A stretch of DNA of 64,000 nt from Streptomyces sp. WAC08241. Lineage in GTDB: Bacteria; Actinomycetota; Actinomycetes; Streptomycetales; Streptomycetaceae. Positions within the stretch are counted from its first letter, which is position 1. Each line of letters opens with the position of its first letter. The translations under genes were made by a program, and so were the position numbers. This document shows positions 51,637 through 62,901 of this stretch, piece after piece. The notes below the pieces were generated by a model that was not told where the DNA came from, searched no databases, and was given only the letters and a program-made list of their open reading frames with translations. The stretch covers positions 5,706,501-5,770,500 of the forward strand of contig CP042279.1 of assembly GCA_007858575.1 (NCBI GenBank), written 5' to 3'.

Positions 51637-53743
51637 GTGGAGCAGCTGGGATTCGACGCGGTGGACGACGGACGGCCGCAAGAGCCACTGCAGGATGGAA
51701 CGACCAAGTCGAAGATCTCGAACGCCGCCACCTCGCTAGGGGACGGCGAGCTGATCGACATCATCACAAACTCGCCGGTCAAGGACACCCCCAAGGAGCA
51801 GGTGCGCCAGTGGGTGGCGCGAGCCTTGTGGCATGAGTACGGCATTCGCTTCGCTGACATGGAGCGCGACTTTCCGCTCGCTGTCCACTCAGAGGGGGAC
51901 GACGGCGCACCAAGAAGCTTGATATCGCGATCTTTGAGCCGGATGCGGAGCACTCTCTCAAGAACCTGCACCGCGTCGTGGTCTGCAAACCCGAGCCGAA
52001 GTCCGGCCGTGCGGTGACCAAGATCCGGACCTTCGAGCAGGCCAACAGGATCTGGATGAGCTCAAGGAGCTCATGGGGTCGGAGGAGATGCCTCAGATCC
52101 GCTACGGCCTGTGGACCAACGGCCTCGACCTCTTCTTCCTTCGTAAAGAGGTCACCCGGATGGGGGCCCAGTTCGAGCCGCGCTCGGACTGGCCGATGGC
52201 CGATGATTCCGCGTTGAGCCGGAGCTTGGCCGGCACACTCGCCACGTTGAGGCGGGGTGAGGCTGGCAAGCTGAAGACGGCCTTCCGCCGCTGCCACAAC
52301 TATGTGCACGGCAACGAGGGCATGCCCAAGGACGCTGCGTTCTGGCAGTTCCTCTATCTGTTGTTCTGCAAGATGCATGATGAGCGGACGTCCCGAGCCA
52401 GTCGTACCCCGCTGAGGTTGTTCGCTCACCCTGACGAGCCGTTCACAGCGGAGGGCCGCAGGCGGATCCGCGAACGGGTACTGGAACTGTTCGATGAGGT
52501 GAAGCAGACATACGCTCTGTTCACCGTGCGTGACGAGATCTCGCTGTCGGACCATGCGCTGGCTTTCATCGTCGGCGAGCTGGCTCCGTATAACCTCTCC
52601 GGCACCGACATCGACGTGAAGGGGCTCGCCTACCAGGAGCTGGTGGGCACCAACCTGCGCGGCGATCGTGGTCAGTACTTCACGCCTCAGGGTGCGGTCA
52701 ACCTGATGGTGTCGATCCTCGATCCTCAGGAACACGAGACGGTCCTGGATCCGGCCTGCGGCACAGGTGGCTTCCTCCGAGCCACCTTGCAACATCTACT
52801 CAAGCAGTGGAAGGAGGCCGAAGGCACGGCGAAGCTGCCGGATGACTTGGACGCCCTGCTTGAGCATCAGAACCGGTTGCGGGAGTACGCTGACCAGCAT
52901 CTCTTCGGCGCGGACTTCGACCCGTTCCTCGTCAGGGCCACCCGGATGAGCACTATGTTGATGACCGGAGCGCCGGGCAAGGTCTTCCACATGGACTCGC
53001 TCGCTTTCCCACATGGACACTTGTCCGGCGTGGTTGAGGCGGAGCGGGAGATCCCGCTGGGCAGTGTCGACGTATTCATGAGTAACCCGCCCTTCGGCAC
53101 GGACATCAAGATCGAGGAGACCGAGACCCTCGACATGTACCGCGCTGGCGTCGCACGCTCCTTCGTACGCGACAAGACGAGCGGAGATGTCATCGTCGCG
53201 GACCGTCCCGTGACTGCGCTTGCGCCAGAGCAGCTGTTCATCGAGCGTTCGGTGCAATGGGTGAAGGAGGGAGGCCGAATCGGTCTGGTCCTGCCCAACG
53301 GCATCCTGTCGAACCCTGGTCCGGTCGACGAGGGCATCCGTGAGTGGATCCTGGAGAACTGCTGGGTGCTCGCCAGTATCGAGCTGCCGGTAGAGACCTT
53401 TATCGCCGACGCCAACGTCAATATTCTCACCACCGTGTTGTGCCTGAAGAAGAAGACCCAGGACGAGATCAACACCGAGGCGCTGAATGGCCGCCTCACC
53501 GACTACCCAGTCTTCATGGCAGTGGCCGAGAAGGTCGGCAAGGACCGCCGTGGAAAGGCAGTGCACAAGCGCCGCCCTGACGGAGAAGTGATCCTGGAAA
53601 CCATCGAGGAAGTCGAGCGGGTGGGAGACGAGATCCGCACCGTGCCCCGTATCCGCGAGGCCGTTGACGACGACCTGCCGCTGATCGCCGAGGCTTATCA
53701 GCGTTTCCGCGCTGTCCACCCCGAGCCAGGGCTTCCGCGGTGA
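51637..53743 (+). CDS. N6-adenine DNA methyltransferase (HsdM-like, MAD2-like)
   Basis: About 702 residues. The N-terminal part (SKISNAATSLGDGELIDIITNSPVKDTPKEQV and on) has a PD-like region (LDIAIFEPDAEHSLKNLHRVVVCKPEPKSGR). The helical HsdM domain contains MHDERTSR and FDEVKQTYALF. The catalytic domain has RGQYFTPQGAVNLMV, motif I DPACGTGGFLRAT, and motif IV SNPPFG. It modifies adenines with specificity from the S subunit three genes downstream. GTG 51637. Breaks near 51898 and 52055. First gene of an operon of overlapping genes. Confidence 0.88.
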
Positions 53744-55065
53744 TCACTCGCATCGAGGCGTACAACTACCGCTGTTTCCCCAAGCTCAGCCTCGGAGTTG
53801 GTGACTACCATGTGCTGGCCGGCGCCAACGGCGCGGGCAAGACCACGCTCCTCGACATCCCGGTGCTCCTCGGCGATCTGCTGCGCGAGCGCCGCGTCAC
53901 GGATGCCGTGCTGCGCCGTCTGGGCGAGCGCCGGGCTGCACGGGCCCACCAGCCGATCGAGCTCCTGCACCGCGGTCAGGGTGAAATGGTGGACTTCGCC
54001 ATTGAGGCACGCCTGCCGGACTACGTGACCGCTGAACTTGCCGAGGATTCCTTCCGTCCTCGATAATCCGCTGCCCACCCATCTGCGATACGAACTGCGG
54101 CTGACGGTCCAACCACAGCGGATCGAGGTAGGCGCGGAGTATCTGTTCCTTTCACGGGGCCGAAGCCAGACGGCAGCGTTATTCCCGGAGCGCACCAGCC
54201 ACGACCCGGCGAGTGGGGCCAGGGCGCGCCCGATCAGGGAGTGGAGCCCTGGCCCACCCCGACTGGCAATCGGTGATCGCTCGCAGCGGCCTGGCCTACT
54301 CGCGGCTCAATCCGGAGACCACCGCGACCGCCCCCATTTGCCTGCTTTCAAGGTGCCGGTCGATCAACTCGCCCTGGAGGCTGTCCTCCCAGACCCATCG
54401 CTCTTCCCGGCCGCTTTGTGGCTGCGTGGCCTCCTCAAGGACGGCATCGTCTTCTACGACCCGGACTGGGAGCGCCTGCGAGAAGCCGCACCCCTGGAGA
54501 CGAACTTGTCGTCCGGCCCGACGCACGCAACACCCCCTGGCTCGCACGTCACCTGTACGAGACCGACCCTCGCCGTCACCGCGACTGGGTCGACCATGTC
54601 CGTACGGCGCTGCCCCAGGTCGAGGACATCGCGGTGCGGGTACGAGAAGAGGACCGTCGTGCCTACTTCACAGTGGCCTATCGGGGTGGTCACAAAGTGA
54701 CGTCCTCTGGCCTCTCCGACGGGACTCTGCGCGTCCTTGCGCTGACCCTGCTGCCGTATCTGCCCCGTGACGCCGTACCCAGCCTGCTGGCCACCGAGGA
54801 GCCGGAGAACGGCATCCATCCCCGGGCTATCGAGACTGTCGTCCAGTCACTCAGCTCGTTGCATGGAAGCCAGGTGTGGGTCTCCACCCACTCGCCCTTG
54901 GTCCTCGCACACACCGAACTGGATCAGGTCCTGGCAGCACGGATCAGGAAGGACGGTGCGGTGGAGGTCGTGCGAGGCACCGAGCACCCTCGGATGAAGA
55001 ACTGGAAGGGCACGGTGGACGGGCTCGACCTTGGCACGCTCTTCGCGGCGGGAGTGCTGGCATGA
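53740..55065 (+). CDS. AAA-family ATPase, SMC-like (MAD3-like)
   Basis: About 440 residues. Walker A ANGAGKTTLLDIPVLLGDLL near the N-terminus; signature SSGLSDGTLRVLALTLLPYL; Walker B LLATEEPENGIHPRAIE; H-loop VSTHSPLVLAHTEL. This is the OLD/RecF-like ABC ATPase type frequent in phage defence. GTG overlaps the previous stop, and the end overlaps the next ATG by four bases. Breaks near 54055, 54245, 54335 and 54505. Partner of the following protein. Confidence 0.83.
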
Positions 55066-55713
55066 CGCAGGGGAGGAGGAACGGCGAGACGTCGTCTTCC
55101 TGGTCGCCGACGGCGGCATGCAGCAGATGCTGGACGGCTACCTGGGACGCGAGTACGCCCACCGGGCGCTTGGCTGTGCGTCGTTCGGCTTCGACCCGTT
55201 GGAGGACATTGTTGTCGCTTCACGTCGTGACCCCGAGGTCTACGGGCATCACCGGGGACTGCTCAGCTTCTACCAGGAAACCCACCAGAGAGCGATCGTG
55301 ATGATCGACGAAAAGTGGGAGGGAAGCCCTGGCGCCGAAGCGATCGCCGCTCATATTGAGCTCGGCATGGCCAAGGACTGGGGGCCGGTTCCTTCGCCGT
55401 AATCGTCCTCCAGCCGGAGCTGGAGTCCTGGCTCTGGCAGGAGAACAACCCCAACATCGCCCGGGAACTCCGCATTCCGAGCGACTACCGGCAGATCCTG
55501 GAGAAGAGCGGCCACTGGCCGGCGGACAGTCGGAAACCGGTCCTGCCCAAGCAGGCGTTGGAGCACATGAAGAAGCACCACGGCGCCGACCAGTCCAACG
55601 CGGCCTTCAGGCGGCTCACCGCGACCATTTCGGTCAAGGGGTGCGTCGACCCAGCTTTCACACTGTTGCGCGATACCCTGTGCGCCTGGTTCCCGGAGAC
55701 TACGTACTCGTGA
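55062..55713 (+). CDS. DUF4276-like protein (MAD4-like)
   Basis: About 218 residues. DVVFLVADGGMQQMLDGYLGRE, IVMIDEKWEGSPGA, FAVIVLQPELESWLWQ and GHWPADSRKPVLPKQALEHMKK fit the TOPRIM-like DUF4276 proteins that pair with AAA ATPases of the preceding kind. ATG 55062. Breaks near 55072 and 55390. Whether it is a nuclease is not known from sequence. Confidence 0.75.
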
Positions 55714-57129
55714 AGCTCGTCAATACCGACAACCCCGTGCGTGCAGGCTGGCTCATTGAACAGAGCACGCGGCTGGATGCGACGCCGTACCTGTCGGGGC
55801 GTATGAGGCGCGGAAGCTGCTGGAGCGGCTGCCGGTACCCAGGAGCCGCTCCACCATCCTCACGCGCGGCCATGACGGTGGAATTTTCAATGGTCCCAAG
55901 TTTCGCCGTGTGTATATGAGTGATACCAAGTACGGCGTGCCCTTCATGGGTAGCACTGACATGCTGGAGGCCGACCTCAGTTGGCTTCCATATTTGCGGA
56001 AGAAGGATGCCGAGAAGCTTTCATATCTGGAGATTGAGCCGGGAATGACGCTCATCTCTTGTTCTGGCACAGTTGGGCGCACGGCATATGTCCGAACAGA
56101 TATGGCCGGTATCTGGTCATCCCAGCATGTCATGAAGGTTAATCCAGATAAGGGAAGATTCTCCCGGCTATCTGAACGCCTTCCCGCAAAGTCGCTACGG
56201 GATCCCCATTATCGTTTCGCAGGCTTCCGGCTCGATCATCCAGCACATTGAGGCGTCACATCTCACTGATCTGCCAGTACCGCGTTTCGAGGTCGAGATC
56301 GAAGAGCGCATCCACGAACTGATCCAAGCTGCAGCTGATCTGCGGGCGGGCTTCCAAAGGAAGGTCCGAGCAGCGACGGAGGACCTGTTCGAAAGCGCAG
56401 GGCTTGCAGCGCTGGCAAACCTGCGATGGTACGAGATGCCTCGGCCGTTGGGTTTCGAGGTAAAGGGCATCAATTCGACGTCTCTCAGGGCGCTTAACCA
56501 CGATGAGCGAGCCAGAGAGATTTCCGACTTGATTCGGGAAGTGCCTCACGCCTTGTTGGGTGAAATTTGCGAGGGGGCGAGCTTGAGCGCGGACATAGGT
56601 TCAAGCGCATTGATGTGGAAGGTGAAAACGGAATTCCCTTGGTAGGGCAACGCCAGGTGTTTTGGGTGCGCCCTGTGGAGCGGAGGATCGCACTCAAGAA
56701 GTCGGAGCGAATGCTCGTCCAAGTCGATGAGGGCACCGTGCTTGTCGCCTCACAAGGTCTGCTCACCGAGAATGCCCTTATCGGTCGAGCCGCTTACGTC
56801 TCAGATGCGTGGCGTGAGAAGTATGCCTTCTCCGAACATTTCCTTCGGGTGCGTCCCGAAAAGTGCGGTGTATCCGGTGAATATCTATTCGCCTACATGC
56901 GCAGCGACGTGTCCTTCCGAGTTATGCGCTCCTTGTGCGTCGGCACTGGCCCGCAGGACATCCACGCTGTGCTCCGCCGTCAAGTTCCCATCCCCTCTGC
57001 CCCCCCGCCGACCGCGAACGCATCGCCAACACCGTCCGATCGGCGTACCGTGATCGCGACGAGGCCGACCGCCTTGAGGACGAGGCGCTGCGGCTGCTCG
57101 ACGAAGCAGTACGGGACGCGGCGCGGTAG
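55710..57129 (+). CDS. Restriction-modification specificity subunit (HsdS-like, MAD5-like)
   Basis: About 473 residues. Two target-recognition domains, the first with DTKYGVPFMGSTDMLEADLSWLPYL, EPGMTLISCSGTVGRTAYVR and IWSSQHVMKVNPDKG. The second has IDVEGENGIPLVGQRQVFWV, DEGTVLVASQGLLTENALIGRAAYVS and FSEHFLRVRPEK. Each is followed by a helix (HELIQAAADLRAGFQRKVRAAT; RSAYRDRDEADRLEDEALRLLDE). It directs the methyltransferase to a bipartite site. GTG 55710 overlaps the previous stop. Base composition is lower in GC around 55880-56160, suggesting foreign origin of the first recognition domain. Breaks near 55800, 56163, 56590 and 57003. Confidence 0.87.
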
Positions 57130-57194
57130 GCGGTAGGACGGGCGCAGGCAACTCAGTACCGCACGCCACGCATGAGGAGGGGGCGCGTCAGCGC

Positions 57195-60100
57195 ATGGCA
57201 CAGCACATTCCGGGAGGTCCGTTCGCCAACGACGGTGAGCGGAAGGTAGTTCGATATCTCGTCGAGAACGGTCCGCCGCACTGGATCGTGATGAGCAATG
57301 TCGAGGTGCCGACCCGGGAAGGCCCTTATGAAATCGACGTCATCGTGGTTGCCGACCATGCGCTCCATCTGATCGACGTCAAGGGCGTACGAGGTCGGGT
57401 CGAGGTGACGGGGCCGAAGTGGGTGCCGAGCGGCCGGCAGCCGTACGGATCTCCGGTGGCCAAGATCCATGGTGTCGCGCGGAAGCTCAAGTCGAAGCTA
57501 ACGCAATCGCACCCGGAGTTGGTCCGGGTGTTCGTGGACTCCCTCGTCGTGCTCCCATACGAAGCCGATTTCATCGACCGGGACGGCAGAGACGCCGCCG
57601 ATGTCGTCGAACTCGACGGCCTGCTCGCCGCACTCCGCGACCCGGCACGCGTCACCAAGCCCGCCTGTGTCCGTGACATCAGCAGTTACCACACGCCACT
57701 GGTGCAAGCGCTCACCGGCGCGGTGACGCTACCGACCGGCCCGAAGGTGTTCGGCTCCTGGGAGGTGACTGAGCGACTCGGCGGCAGTCCTGACGGCCGT
57801 GTCACGGACTACCGGGCGGTAGGCACAGCTTTCCGCGAGGCGAATGACACCTCGTTGCTGCGGGTCTATCGTGCCAATCCGCTGCTGGACGAGGCCGAGC
57901 GGAAGACCGAGCGGCACAAGATCGCGAACGCCTACTCGGCGCTGCGCCGGATGCAGGGGCACGAGTGTGTGGTCCGGCACCGGGATTTCTTCACCGGGGA
58001 GGACGAAAGCAGTTACGTGCTCGTCCTGGAGGATGTTCAGGCACAACCCCTCCAGCTGCTGCTGGCCAACCCCGCCAGGCCCCCGCGACTGACACCAAGT
58101 GGCGGATCATCACCGATCTGCTGAGCGGCCTGGCCCATGTCCACGCGCACAAGATTACTCACCGTGCCCTGAGTCCGGCTGCCGTGCTCGTTCGTTCCGG
58201 TGGCCGGGCGCTGCTTACTGATTTCGATTACGCGCGGCCGGATGGGCCCCGTGAGATCTCCGTTGCCGATCAGCTCGAAACGGTACTGGACGAACACTAT
58301 GTGGCTCCGGAGGCGCAGGGCCGGCCAAGTCAGCTCACTCAGGCCGCCGATGTGTACGCGGCCGGGGTTATCGCGTATCAACTCATCACTAGCGACCTGC
58401 CGTTCGCGACCGCGACCGACCAGGCGGAGAAGGGCAGCCTGCTCCCCGCAGCCGAGCTGGCGCGTGCGGGCGTGGACGCTGCCGTGTCCCGGCTTCTGCA
58501 ACGTATGTGCGCCTTGGCGCCGAGCCGTCGTCCGTCTGCGGCGGAGGCGCTGCGGGACCTGCGGCGGGCACTGGTGGGGCGGTAGCGGAGGCCGAGGAGG
58601 CGGCGGCGTGGTGCCGTCCTCCGGCTCCGATGCAGAGGAACCCGACTACCGCAATCTGGAGCCGGGGTTCCAGCTGACCGCCAAGTACACGGTGGTGAAA
58701 CAGCTCGGCCGGGGCCGGTTCGGAGCGGTCTATCAGGTCTTCGACGACCTGGCTTCGACCTACCGCGCAGTGAAGATCATCACCAAGGATCCCGAGTCCC
58801 TGGTGGAGCGGCTCCGGCAGGAATACCAGACACTGCTGTCCCTGCCCCGGCACGATCACGTGGTCCAGGTCATCGAGGCCAACTATGTGGACCGGACCAG
58901 GTTTCTACCTGACCTTCCCCCATCTGGAAGGTCATGATGTCGCGCATCTGGTCGCGGAGAGATCACTGTCTCCGGCCGAGGTGCTGCGCCTCGGATGCGA
59001 GGTGGCCGACGGCCTGGCCTTTCTGCACGACCATGGCGTGTTCCACTGCGACATCAAGCCCGCGAACCTCATCAACACCGACCGCGGTTGCCTGATCATC
59101 GACTTCAATGTGTCGGTCAGGACCGACGACAGCCTCTCGAAGTCGGGCGGTACCCCAAGTACGTACCGCCCGACGCGGACCGCACTCGGACGCCGACCAC
59201 CGACGAGCTCGCGGACCGGGACGTGTACGCCCTGGGGATCACGCTGTATCAGCTCGTCTCCGGGGCCTACCCCTGGGGCCGTGCGCCTCAGCCGCCGATT
59301 GGCCAGCCGGCGCCGGATCTGCGGGCTTCGTAGGGCTCGACGACCTTTCCGAGCCATTTGCGCAGGCGGTGCGGCGTGCGATCAGCCCGCGGCGCAGTGA
59401 ACGCTACGGCAGCGCCGCCGAATTCCCTTGCCGCGCTGCGGGCGGTAGGGCAGGCGCGGAGTTCCACGAGTCCGCCCGTGGCCCGCGTTCCCGTGACAAC
59501 TTCCGCACCCGCATCGGACCACAATCCGTATCTTGGCCATCTGCGATCGCTGTACAGCCAGAGTGTCCACAGCAACGCGGGCACGCGTGGCCGGGACATC
59601 CATCACCTTTATGTCAATACAGCTCTCGACGATCACCTCTTGCGGGATGTGCTGTCGGGCGAACTCGATCTCGTGGTCATCACCGGCAACGCCGGCGACG
59701 GCAAGACAGCCTTCCTGGAGAACCTCCTGGAAGAGGCGGTCAAGCATGGGGCCATACAGGGTCCCAGTCGTGACAACGGCGCGGACTTCCAGCTGGGTGA
59801 CCGCTGGTTCCACACCAACAACGACGGCAGCCAGGACGAAGGTGAGCGTGGCAACGACGAGGTCCTGATTTGAGTTCTTCGGCCCGTATGGCGGGCCGGA
59901 AAGCAGCTGGAACCCCGCCGCTGCCACTCGACTCATCGCCATCAACGAGGGACGGCTCGTCGACTTCTCACCGCCCACCGTGCGCGATTCGAGCGCCTGG
60001 CCGAAGTCCTGCACGGTGGGTTGACGGGGAATGGAGTCGGCGGACAGCGGATCGCCGTGGTCAACCTCAATCGGCGTAGTGTCGTGACGACTCTCGCAGC

Positions 60101-61304
60101 GGACGGCGAACTACCTGGTTCCAACTCGCTCTTCGATCGCATGTTGCTGAAGCTCAGCGACCCCGTCCGGTGGTCCGCTTGTGGCAGTTGCTTTCTCAAG
60201 GACCAGTGCTACGCACGGCATAATGCGCAGACGTTCGCCGATCCCGACGCCGGGCCCCGAGTACGGTCCCGACTACACCAGTTGTACGCGCTGACGCATC
60301 TGCGGGGGCGCATGCACATCACCCTGCGCGATCTGCGGTCAGCCCTCGCCTATACCCTCACCTCCGGCCGGAACTGCACGGACATCCACCAGCTGTACCA
60401 GGACGGCACTCGGCAGGAGATTCTCGGCAGCTACTACTTTTCGAGTTGGCTCGGACCCGAGCGCGGAAATGACAGATTGCTGGCTGAACTCAGACAGGTG
60501 GACGTGGCGTCGGCACCAGCACCGGCACTGGACCGACGGCTGGACTACACCGGACCCCACGACGGATCCGCGCTCGCGGTCTTCGCCGGCCGTGGTGATT
60601 ACGACCATGCTCTGCTGCGTCGGACCCATGAGGAACTGGAGCGGTCCGCCGCGCCCACGCCGGAACAGGTCGCCGAGCACCAGTGGTACTTGGCAGCGGC
60701 CCGGCGGCGCTTCTACTTCGAGTCCCTGGACGGCGAGCGGGCTGCCAGGATGCTCCCCTACCGGTCGGCGCAGCGCTTTCTCGACGTACTCGGCGCTCCA
60801 GAGCGGCTTCCAGAACTTCTGCCCGAACTCATCACGGCGATCAATAGGGGAGAAGGACTGCTGGAGCCGGGTGCCATGGGGGCCGATCTTGTGCTCCAGA
60901 TCCGCCGGATTACCGGAGCGACGATCCGTAGTTACCGGGTGTTTCCCGCGTCTCACCTGTCCCTCAGCGGATCGGGAGCCCCGCAGTCCCCGTACATCGA
61001 AGAAGCAGCGGACTCACTCACCCTCAACTACCGGGGGCCGCTGGGCCATCGGGCTAGCCTGCGTATCCGCCTGGACACTTTTGAGCTGCTAGAGCGCTTG
61101 CGCGGTGGCTATCTGCCGTCGCTGGCCGAACAGCAGGGCCTCCACCTGGGCCTGGCCATCTTCAAGAACGCGCTGTCCTCTGCTCCGTACCAGGAGGTGC
61201 TGCTCACCACGAACGGGCGTGAGCCGCACCGAGTACGCCGGGAGAACGACGGACGGCTGGTCATGGAGCGGACCGCCGCCCCGCGTGAGGAGGAGCTGTC
61301 GTGA
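57195..61304 (+). CDS. NERD / pseudokinase / Ser-Thr kinase / ATPase protein (MAD6-like)
   Basis: About 1370 residues if one gene. Domain 1 is NERD-type nuclease-like (GERKVVRYLVENGPPHWIVMSN, YEIDVIVVADHALHLIDVKG, with D and DxK). Domain 2 is kinase-like but degenerate (ITHRALSPAAVL and TDFDYA). Domain 3 is an apparently active kinase (LGRGRFGAVYQVF, AVKII, VFHCDIKPANLI, IIDFNVSV). Domain 4 is an ATPase (VVITGNAGDGKTAFLENLL). A Cys group CGSCFLKDQCYAR follows. ATG 57195. Breaks near 58083, 58575, 58905, 59155, 59330, 59425 and 59872. The break near 58575 could instead be a real border between two genes. Confidence 0.78.
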
Positions 61305-62901
61305 CGCTGGGCACGGGTGACAAGGAGTTCCGGCATGCCGGTGTGAGCTACCTTGACTACAAACAGGTCGAGATGGACCGGGTACTCAGCGCATTCCTGG
61401 CACGGCTCAGGCATGACGGCTGGCCGGCCAGGCTGGCCCGTACCGGAGAGCTGACGCTGGAGGACTACACGGACTTCTTCATGGAGAGTCCGCAGCTCTT
61501 CGCCGGTTTCGATCAGAACCGGGAGGTGACCTACCGGTGGGTGGAAACCAACCTGGCCGACTTGGTGGCGCGGGCAGGGCCACCCAGTCCGTGGCTGGGC
61601 TGCGACCGCTGCACGGACTGACGTATCAGTTCCGCAACGCGCGCAAGGCCAGGCCCTATGGAGCCGATGAGCACCTGTACGAGATGATCGCGCAGGCTGG
61701 CGCAGGCCACGGGGTCCTCAAGCAGCTGAAGGATTTCTTCTTCGCGGGCATCGATCTGCGTACGCTGCGCATCACGCCGGGCCCCGACGTCGATGTGGAG
61801 ACCCAGGCGCTGATCAACCTCTCGGAGTCCAAGCGGAACGAGGTAGCGGACAGCGCCGACAAGCGCCTCCCCGTGTCTCCCATCAGCCGCTGCATGCGCC
61901 GTGGTCAGATCTGCTGGTCGAGGACATTCGCCGGATGATGTTCTACCGGACGCTGATGCCTCGTTCCGTCTTCGTGGAGTACCTGAAGGTGCTGTTCGCC
62001 TTCCATCTGGCGCTCTACCACCTTCGGGCCACGAAGCTGCTGCCCACCATGGTGCGGCAGCCGGGGCCACCGGGCCCGTCCAACAGTCCTACGGGTTCTT
62101 CCTCGATGTGGCGGGAGTGCCCGGTACCGACAGTGCACGGCTCGCCGAGCGAAGTGCCGACTCCTGGTATGCGCGGATACCGGAATTCGTCCGCGCGACC
62201 TTCACCGTACGGAAGTTGGAGGACTTCGCGGCCGACCTTGCGGCCAAGCACAAGCACGGCGTCAAGCGGGGTGCGACACCTTTCAGCGTGCCCTTCCTTA
62301 TCGGGCTGCTCGGCCCGAAGTACCGTGCGGACCGTGTGGCGTACGGCAACTTCCGTCTGTCAGCGGTGATTGCCGCCGCCCAGTCGGCGCAGGACGAGAC
62401 CGTCCAGCGGATTCTGGCTCTGGGGCTCGACGAGTTCAGTGCTTTCGTGGAGATTGTCACCGCAGAACGTGTCGACTTCCACCGCCGCTACCTCACGGAC
62501 TGCCTCGACTCCCTGCTGCTCAAGAACCGACCGGGCGCGATGATCACTCAGCCGCGCGGGGCAGACGGCGCTTCGTCCTGGACGGCCGTCTGCTGGAGGT
62601 ACTGCTCCAAATCGCGTTGCTGCGTCCCGGTGGCGCGCGGGGTTACCACACTGCGGCACTCCGCATAGACGAGTTCCTGGAGGCGATCCGGGAACGGTAC
62701 GGCCTCTACGTGGACCGGATTCCTCCCGGCGACGGCTTCGGTGTCCCCAGCATCACCGACCATGCGGCACTGCGCGCCAATCTGACGGCCTTCACCACCC
62801 GGCTGCGGGAGATCGGCTTCTACACCGATCTGTCCGACGCCTACCTCGCCCAGACCATCACGCCCCGCTACGCCGTTTCTGCCGACGGGACAACGTCATG
62901 A
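61301..62901 (+). CDS. Defence-operon protein of unknown function (MAD7-like)
   Basis: About 533 residues, soluble. It starts VTLGTGDKEFRHAGVSYLDYKQVEMDRVLSAFL and includes FFMESPQLFAGFDQNREVTYRW, LINLSESKRNEVADSADKRLPVSP, MMFYRTLMPRSVFVEYLKVLFAFHLALY and GVKRGATPFSVPFLIGLLGPKYRADR (parts). I recognise no catalytic motif. GTG overlaps the previous TGA, and the end overlaps the next start by four bases. Breaks near 61585, 61905, 62070, 62555 and 62615. Its place fits MAD7 of the described system. Confidence 0.72.

Noticed and set aside
57195..61304. A BREX type 2 / Pgl assignment because of the NERD-kinase protein
   Set aside because: PglW has this look, but no PglZ-type phosphatase or PglX-sized methyltransferase is present. 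The HsdM plus HsdS plus AAA/DUF4276 order fits MADS better.
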